Below are positions 52,620-57,523 of a stretch of DNA of 57,523 nt, piece after piece. A program made the translations under genes and the position numbers. How positions within the stretch are numbered: the stretch's first letter is position 1; the number at the start of each line of letters is the position of its first letter. Origin of the DNA: Zetaproteobacteria bacterium CG06_land_8_20_14_3_00_59_53 (GTDB lineage Bacteria > Pseudomonadota > Zetaproteobacteria > Mariprofundales > Mariprofundaceae); assembly GCA_002779605.1 (NCBI GenBank), contig PEWE01000029.1:1-57523 (forward strand), written 5' to 3'. The notes beneath the pieces are model-generated. The model ran no database searches and was not told the origin of the DNA. It saw nothing but the letters and a program-made list of their open reading frames with translations.

Positions 52620-53977
52620 TGCCCGCGCATAGCGCCTTGTGGAACAACGAATCCCGGCAGAAGGTGCTGGGCAGCCTGAAGCATATCCGCCCCTTCCCCT
52701 CGCTCGGCCGGGTCCGCAAGGTGCTCGGCCCCATGGTCGAGGTGGACGGGCTGCATGCCAGCATCGGCCGCGCCTGCGACATCCACGCCGTGGACGGAGA
52801 AAACATCCAGGCCGAGGTGGTGGGTTTCCGCAACGACAATACGATCCTGATGCCGGTAGGCCATATCCGCGGCATCGCGCCGGGCAACGCCGTGCGCCTG
52901 CGCGCCGAGCTTCCCGGCATGCACATGGGGCATGAACTACTCGGCCGGGTACTCGACGGACTGGGCGAGCCGATGGACGACAAGCCGCTGAAACCGTCAG
53001 GTCCGTTCCGTCCCTTGTTCGGCGAACGCCTGAATCCATGCCATCGTCATATTATTGACAAACCCCTGCAACTCGGGGTGCGCAGCATCGATGCCTGCCT
53101 GACGGTGGGCAGCGGCCAGCGTGTCGGCCTGTTTTCCGGTTCCGGCGTGGGCAAGAGCTCCCTGATGGGCATGATGGCGCGCAATTCCAATGCGGATGTG
53201 AATGTCATCGCCATGGTCGGCGAGCGCAGCAGAGAAGTCCGCGAGTTCATCCGCGACAGCCTTGGCGAAGAGGCGTTAAAGCGCAGTGTGGTGGTGGTTT
53301 CCACCTCCGATGCGCCGCCGGTGCTGCGTATCCGCGCCGCCCTGCTGGCTTCAACGATCGCCGAATATTTCCGCGACCAGGATCAGCAGGTGCTGTTGAT
53401 GATGGACAGCCTCACCCGCTTCGCACAGGCACAGCGCGAGATCGGCCTGATGCTGGGAGAGCCGCCCGCCAGCAAGGGTTATACCCCGTCGTGTTTCGCC
53501 GCCATGGCCGAGGTGCTGGAGCGCGCAGGCCCCGGCGTCGGGCATGGCAACATCAGCGGCCTGTACACCGTGCTCGTCGAGGGCGACGACATCAGCGGCG
53601 ACCCTGTGGCGGATACCGCGATGAGCATCCTCGACGGGCATATCGTGCTGTCCCGTGAGCTGGCCGAGAAGGGTCATTTCCCGGCCATCGATGTGCTGCG
53701 CAGCGTCAGCCGTCTGAGCACCAGTCTTTGTTCCGAGGATATCCTCAAAGCGGCACGCTCCTTGCGTAGTGAATTGTCACTATACGAGCGAATGGAGGAT
53801 ATGGTGAATATGGGTGCTTACGAACGCGGCAGCAATCCGGAACTCGATCGGGTGATCGACCGCATGCCTGCCATCCGTGCCTTTCTGCAACAGCGTCAGA
53901 CCGAAACCGTCAGCCTGGACGATGCCGGACGCAAACTCCTCGAACTGATGAGAACGCACGGGGAGGGCTGGAAATGA
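52619..53977 (+). CDS. fliI: Flagellar export ATPase FliI
   Basis: Type III export ATPase, 452 residues. Walker A GSGVGKSS, Walker B segment VLLMMDSLTRFAQAQREI and the F1-type GERSREVREF are in place; it powers export of rod, hook and filament subunits together with FliH and FliJ. The ATG at 52619 overlaps the fliH stop; upstream frame continuation lies inside fliH. Confidence 0.97.
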   Translation: MPAHSALWNNESRQKVLGSLKHIRPFPSLGRVRKVLGPMVEVDGLHASIGRACDIHAVDGENIQAEVVGFRNDNTILMPVGHIRGIAPGNAVRLRAELPGMHMGHELLGRVLDGLGEPMDDKPLKPSGPFRPLFGERLNPCHRHIIDKPLQLGVRSIDACLTVGSGQRVGLFSGSGVGKSSLMGMMARNSNADVNVIAMVGERSREVREFIRDSLGEEALKRSVVVVSTSDAPPVLRIRAALLASTIAEYFRDQDQQVLLMMDSLTRFAQAQREIGLMLGEPPASKGYTPSCFAAMAEVLERAGPGVGHGNISGLYTVLVEGDDISGDPVADTAMSILDGHIVLSRELAEKGHFPAIDVLRSVSRLSTSLCSEDILKAARSLRSELSLYERMEDMVNMGAYERGSNPELDRVIDRMPAIRAFLQQRQTETVSLDDAGRKLLELMRTHGEGWK

Positions 53978-54423
53978 AACTGCTGCCGCATCAGGTATTG
54001 AAGAAGCTGGCCGAGAACGAGCGCAACAAGGCGCAATACGAACTGGCCGCCCTGAGCCACCAGCGTCAGGAACTGCGCAAACAACGCGAACAGGCGGTCG
54101 CCCACATCCGGCAGGTCCGCGAGCAGAAGGAAAAGGCCATACGCATGACCGTGCAGGCCGGCACGCTGATGATGTACGACGAACTGATCAGCGAGCAGAA
54201 CACCTTGATTGCAAGGCTTGATGCAGCCATTGATGTGCTGCACGGGCAGGAACAGGCACTGCTTCGTCAGTGGCTTTCGCACGACAGCCGCGGCAAGGCC
54301 TTTGACCGAATCGATAAAAAGTTCATCACCGAGGCCAACCGGGTGCTGGACCGTAAACTGCAACAGATCGACGATGACCGCGTTGCCGGCCGGTTGACCG
54401 GCCCGCTGGCTGCGGGAGTCTGA
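53974..54423 (+). CDS. fliJ: Flagellar export protein FliJ
   Basis: 149 residues, almost entirely one long coiled coil rich in Q, E, K and R, the usual FliJ antiparallel hairpin that acts as a central stalk in the FliI ring and escorts chaperones. Overlaps the fliI stop by ATGA. The gene order fliI-fliJ-motE supports the name more than sequence does, as FliJ is poorly conserved. Confidence 0.82.
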   Translation: MKLLPHQVLKKLAENERNKAQYELAALSHQRQELRKQREQAVAHIRQVREQKEKAIRMTVQAGTLMMYDELISEQNTLIARLDAAIDVLHGQEQALLRQWLSHDSRGKAFDRIDKKFITEANRVLDRKLQQIDDDRVAGRLTGPLAAGV

Positions 54424-54425
54424 TC

Positions 54426-55073
54426 ATGCTGGGCGCCGGCCGCGTACTGCTGCTGCTCAGCGTGCTGAGCGTTCTGGTGCTGGCCCGTGCAGGGCTGTCG
54501 TTATGGGCCGAGCAGCCGGCCGATGAGGTCATCGGCTTGGCACAGGCTGCAACCGAACAGGCCGTGAACGAAGCGGCTGCCGGCGATAGTTCCGGAAAAC
54601 AGGGCATGTCCATGCAAGCGATCCCGGAGGCCGAGGCTCTGCCCTACACCCCGGATGATGTCGCCATCAGCCAGGCCGAGCGGGAGACGCTACTGGCACT
54701 ACGCAAGCAACGCGATGAACTCGATGCCCGCCAGAAGGCCATCGATGAACGCGAGAAAGCCATTGCGGAAGGCGAGAAGAAGGTGTCGGAACGTATTGCC
54801 GATCTGGAAGAGCTCGAAGCACGCATCAAGGATATGCTGGCTCAGGAACAGAGCATCAATAACAAGAAGATCAAACGCCTGACCGCCGTATATGAAGGCA
54901 TGAAGGCCGACAAGGCCGCCCCGGTGCTCGCCCAGATGGATCTGCAGACCGTGGTGCAGATGTTCTCGCGCATGGATGAAAAGCAGGTGGGCAAGATTCT
55001 GTCCTTCCTGCCGCCCGAAAAGGCCGTGAAGATCAGTCAGGCGCTGACCGAACGGATCAGCGAAGTGCAATAA
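54426..55073 (+). CDS. motE: MotE family flagellar stator chaperone
   Basis: Membrane-anchored periplasmic protein of 215 residues. N-terminal helix (VLLLLSVLSVLVLARAG), a coiled coil about 80-150 (ERETLLALRKQRDELDARQKAIDEREK), and a C-terminal MgtE-N-like domain (MDLQTVVQMFSRMDEKQVGKILSFLPPEKAVKIS). MotE proteins stabilise the stator protein MotC in other flagellated bacteria. Starts two bases after fliJ and ends the flagellar run; motA/motB genes are not in the window. Confidence 0.87.
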   Translation: MLGAGRVLLLLSVLSVLVLARAGLSLWAEQPADEVIGLAQAATEQAVNEAAAGDSSGKQGMSMQAIPEAEALPYTPDDVAISQAERETLLALRKQRDELDARQKAIDEREKAIAEGEKKVSERIADLEELEARIKDMLAQEQSINNKKIKRLTAVYEGMKADKAAPVLAQMDLQTVVQMFSRMDEKQVGKILSFLPPEKAVKISQALTERISEVQ

Positions 55074-55224
55074 GCATGCAGGTCGCCTGTATCCACCGGC
55101 GACCCGCCGCACTTCCCGAACCACGCCGCTTCCTGCGGCTTATATCCGCCCTGCTTTGCAATCATTTTCGTTCAAACAATCCGGCTTCAAATAACCGGCT
55201 AGCAGCATAGCCCGAGGTGCCACG

Positions 55225-57462
55225 ATGAAAGGACTCGCCATGACATCCGTGCTCAAAGACCGTCCCCTGCTCTTCCATCATCTTGAATGGATTCTGATGC
55301 ATCCGCGCTTCGGCATCCTGATGCTGCTGCTCATCGCCATGTCCTTCACCCATAACCAGATGCTGGCCACCATCCTGTTCGTGGTCTTCTGCATCGAGCT
55401 TTCCATGCGTGTGGCCATCATGCGCTACAAAATACGCACCAACCCCTACCGTTCCTCGTTGAACTCCAAGCTGGATGCGCTGTTTCTGGTACTCGATTTC
55501 ATCGGTATCGCATCGCTGCTGATCACCGTACTGAATATCCCGCTGGATGCCGAAAGTGCGGCTGTCGCTCGCCTGCTGCGCGCCTTCTACCTGATGCGCA
55601 CACTCAGGGCCTTCCGTTATATCGACCTGCAAAGCACCATGTATTCGCCCACCTACGGCATGTTCATCTCGCTGGTCATCCTGCTGTCCTTCTTCGCACA
55701 GGACACCATTCTGTGGGTGGTCATCATCTTCTTCAGCGTGGAACTGGCCGTGCGCGCGCTGATCATGCGGCATATGGAATTTGAAACGAAAAAAGAGCGG
55801 CTCAGCGAATGGGGTTACTGGTGGGTCGATCTGGTGGCCACGGTGGTGATGATTCCCGCTCTGGCCGTGGTGCCTCACGGCAGTGCGCTGCGAGCGCTGC
55901 GTCTGATCCGCCTGCTCAGGCCGTGGAGCATCATCCTGCGCAACCTCAGGGATGTGATCCGCGAAGGACAGTTCATGCAGGAGGTGAATCTGATCGTACT
56001 GCTGCTCGGCGTGCTGGCCATCGCCGGTGGTGTGGCCGGACACTTCATGCTGCCGCCTTTCGATTACACACAGGACGGGGTGATCGGGGACATCGACAGC
56101 ACCCTGTTTGCACAGATCTGGTTCTCGTTCCGCCTGTTCACCGACCCGGGCAATGCCATTCTCTACCCGCCCAGCACCAGCATGGCCGTTGTATCGGTCG
56201 TGGCGGTTATCACGGGCGTGTTCATTTTCGCCTTCTTCATCGGCATCGGCGCACAGGTGGTGTCGGGTCTGATGCAGAAACTGCGCAACGAGCGCCTGAA
56301 CGTCACCAACCACATGGTCATGCTCGGCTGGTCGGAAACCGCGCCCTATATCATCGAAAAGCTGAAAAACATTTCCGAACGGCATTTCTCGCGTCTGAAA
56401 CTGGTCATGCTGGGCGAGAGCGAACACGCCCCCGCAGGGCTCGCGCAACAGCGCTGGGTGTCCTACCGCTGGGGCGATATGCAGCAGGTGCGCTCCCTGA
56501 AAAGGGTGAATCTCGGACACGCGCGACAGGCCATCATCAATGTGCCGGACAATGTGCCGCAGGCTATCCAGCTTTCCCACAGCATGTTTTCGCTGCTGGC
56601 CATCCGCAAGGTCAATCCCAATATCTACCTGAACTATGCCTCGCCGGGCTTGGCCCGCCCGCAACTCTCCAGTCATCACCACATCCTGCAGATCGGCTGG
56701 GACAATCTTCAGATGTACAACAAACCCACCGTGGTGATGTCGCATGCCGATGTGCGCGCCAATATGATGCGCAATATCCTCATCTATCAGGATTTCGATC
56801 AGGTGATGGAGCGCCTGATGATCCCGGGTCGTACCGAGGAATCCGCCCTGCAGATCAGTGAGTGGAGCGGCGAGGTCATGGTCGAGAGCGGTCGCGCCTG
56901 GCTCGGCAACAGGGATGGAAGCGTCCGTCTGGATGTCGTTCATCTGGCTGCCCGCCTGCAGACACGCGGTGTCACACTGGTTGCGCTGGCTGATGAGAAC
57001 GGAAAGTCATTCCCGCTGTACAGCTTGGCCGCACACGCCCCCTTCACTACCCGCGCGGCGTTGGCACTGGCGATTCAGCCACGCGATGTGAGTGGCGAAA
57101 TGGCCTATCTGTTCGCCCGCGGGGAACGCGAGGATATGCAAACGGAAAAGACCGGGGGAGCGATGCATATCGCCGGATTCGCAGCCGCCAGCCGGCGAAG
57201 CAAAGAATTACGCCTGGTGATCACCGGCTGGGTGGGATCCTTGCCCTTGCTGCTGAAGCTGTTGCTCAAGGATTTCGAGCGCATCGATGTGCGCATCATC
57301 GATGATGTCACACCGCAGGAACAGGCCGACAATATGGACTATTTGCGCCGCCGGCTCGGCGAGGTGGATACCGCGCTCGGCCGCGTTACCTTCGATGTGA
57401 TCCGCTGGGATTTCACCAATATGAACAGGCTGCGTCCTGAATCAGTGAGTTTACATTGGTAA
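55225..57462 (+). CDS. Ion channel with tandem voltage-sensor modules, CASTOR/POLLUX-like pore and RCK domains, probably truncated
   Basis: 745 residues. Two homologous four-helix modules (about 28-135 and 143-242) each end in an S4 helix with arginines every third residue (R116, R119, R125, R128, R131; then R223, R226, R229, R232), and the S2 segments share ELxxRxxIM. A single pore follows: S5 about 253-275, a re-entrant segment with TDPGNA (306-311) in place of the potassium signature TVGYG, and S6 about 322-345. The TDPGN motif recalls the ADxGNHA filter of CASTOR/POLLUX (DMI1) channels. NAD-binding RCK-like domain 1 starts near 361 and domain 2 near 663. Domain 2 stops after about 80 residues. 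Confidence 0.78.
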   Translation: MKGLAMTSVLKDRPLLFHHLEWILMHPRFGILMLLLIAMSFTHNQMLATILFVVFCIELSMRVAIMRYKIRTNPYRSSLNSKLDALFLVLDFIGIASLLITVLNIPLDAESAAVARLLRAFYLMRTLRAFRYIDLQSTMYSPTYGMFISLVILLSFFAQDTILWVVIIFFSVELAVRALIMRHMEFETKKERLSEWGYWWVDLVATVVMIPALAVVPHGSALRALRLIRLLRPWSIILRNLRDVIREGQFMQEVNLIVLLLGVLAIAGGVAGHFMLPPFDYTQDGVIGDIDSTLFAQIWFSFRLFTDPGNAILYPPSTSMAVVSVVAVITGVFIFAFFIGIGAQVVSGLMQKLRNERLNVTNHMVMLGWSETAPYIIEKLKNISERHFSRLKLVMLGESEHAPAGLAQQRWVSYRWGDMQQVRSLKRVNLGHARQAIINVPDNVPQAIQLSHSMFSLLAIRKVNPNIYLNYASPGLARPQLSSHHHILQIGWDNLQMYNKPTVVMSHADVRANMMRNILIYQDFDQVMERLMIPGRTEESALQISEWSGEVMVESGRAWLGNRDGSVRLDVVHLAARLQTRGVTLVALADENGKSFPLYSLAAHAPFTTRAALALAIQPRDVSGEMAYLFARGEREDMQTEKTGGAMHIAGFAAASRRSKELRLVITGWVGSLPLLLKLLLKDFERIDVRIIDDVTPQEQADNMDYLRRRLGEVDTALGRVTFDVIRWDFTNMNRLRPESVSLHW

Positions 57463-57523
57463 TTTTCTGTTTCTTCTTTTGTAATTAGCTGATTTTATTT
57501 ATGTTTTATGTTACATTAGAACC
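57440..57523. mobile_element. AT-rich DNA interrupting the channel gene, possible insertion boundary
   Basis: From about 57440 base composition falls abruptly to AT-rich, in contrast to the GC-rich gene before it. The last in-frame residues (SVSLHW) no longer look like the RCK fold. A terminus starting near TGAGTTTACATTGG is possible, but no inverted repeat partner or transposase is in view, so the element cannot be named. Confidence 0.4.

Noticed and set aside
51468-53039. 523-codon reverse open frame over fliG-fliH-fliI
   Set aside because: Antisense to three certain flagellar genes, no domain found.
55162-56943. 593-codon reverse open frame opposite the channel gene
   Set aside because: The forward frame has coherent membrane helices, S4 arginines and RCK domains; the reverse is H/D/Q-rich shadow sequence.

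Overview
The window is chromosomal DNA from a flagellated Gram-negative bacterium. It carries lipid A flippase and O-antigen ligase type genes, DsbC, elongation factor P and a large flagellar basal-body operon. Moderately GC-rich coding DNA, mostly overlapping gene junctions, several sigma-54 promoters and the mix of housekeeping genes fit a proteobacterium, possibly a marine Zetaproteobacterium such as Mariprofundus. That placement is an impression from gene content, not a search result. I saw no rRNA, tRNA or CRISPR array.

Layout, left to right. (1) 1-1313: the start of an IS3-type transposase runs off the left edge. It is followed by a reverse-strand Abi_2/AbiF-type HEPN gene preceded by what looks like its own small promoter-RNA-terminator cassette. 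(2) 1512-5188: argC, a coiled-coil membrane protein, bactofilin, gamma-carbonic anhydrase and a Ppx/GppA phosphatase. (3) 5177-14961, reverse strand: a tightly packed cell-envelope operon. It encodes an export lipoprotein fused to a seven-repeat FG-GAP propeller, a Wzc-type tyrosine kinase, an O-antigen ligase family protein, an AMIN amidase, MsbA and a DUF374 acyltransferase. Divergent from it (15088-18766) are an ExeA-type ATPase, a degenerate HD-GYP protein and a membrane PAS histidine kinase. (4) 18794-22672: ftsY, three Met/His/Cys-rich envelope proteins that may handle metal, and a TlpA-like thioredoxin. (5) 22769-32590: dsbC, rph, rdgB, a family-5 uracil-DNA glycosylase, a highly folded non-coding stretch, a lytic transglycosylase, proS, a TRIC/UPF0126 protein, mpl, an esterase, an unknown protein and efp. 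(6) 32598-37804: a MarR regulator with twin palindromic operators, facing a TolC-RND efflux pair that has no adaptor gene. (7) 37805-44494: a candidate C-rich-loop small RNA, a sigma-54-driven small gene, a diguanylate cyclase, and a reverse operon of a FlgM-like peptide, a receiver protein, a GAF/HD-GYP regulator and a PilZ protein. These are followed by an NtrC-type activator. (8) 44598-55073: a TPR protein, a FleQ-like activator and flgB-flgC-fliE-F-G-H-I-J-motE, with sigma-54 promoters before the TPR gene and before flgB. (9) 55225-57523: a large channel with two tandem voltage-sensor-like modules and a CASTOR/POLLUX-like pore. It appears to be cut off by AT-rich DNA at the right edge.

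The main themes are envelope polysaccharide export and flagellar assembly with sigma-54 and c-di-GMP control. The most promising new items are the AbiF-linked RNA, the pyrimidine-loop RNA at about 37.9 kb, the tandem-sensor channel and the propeller-Wza fusion.
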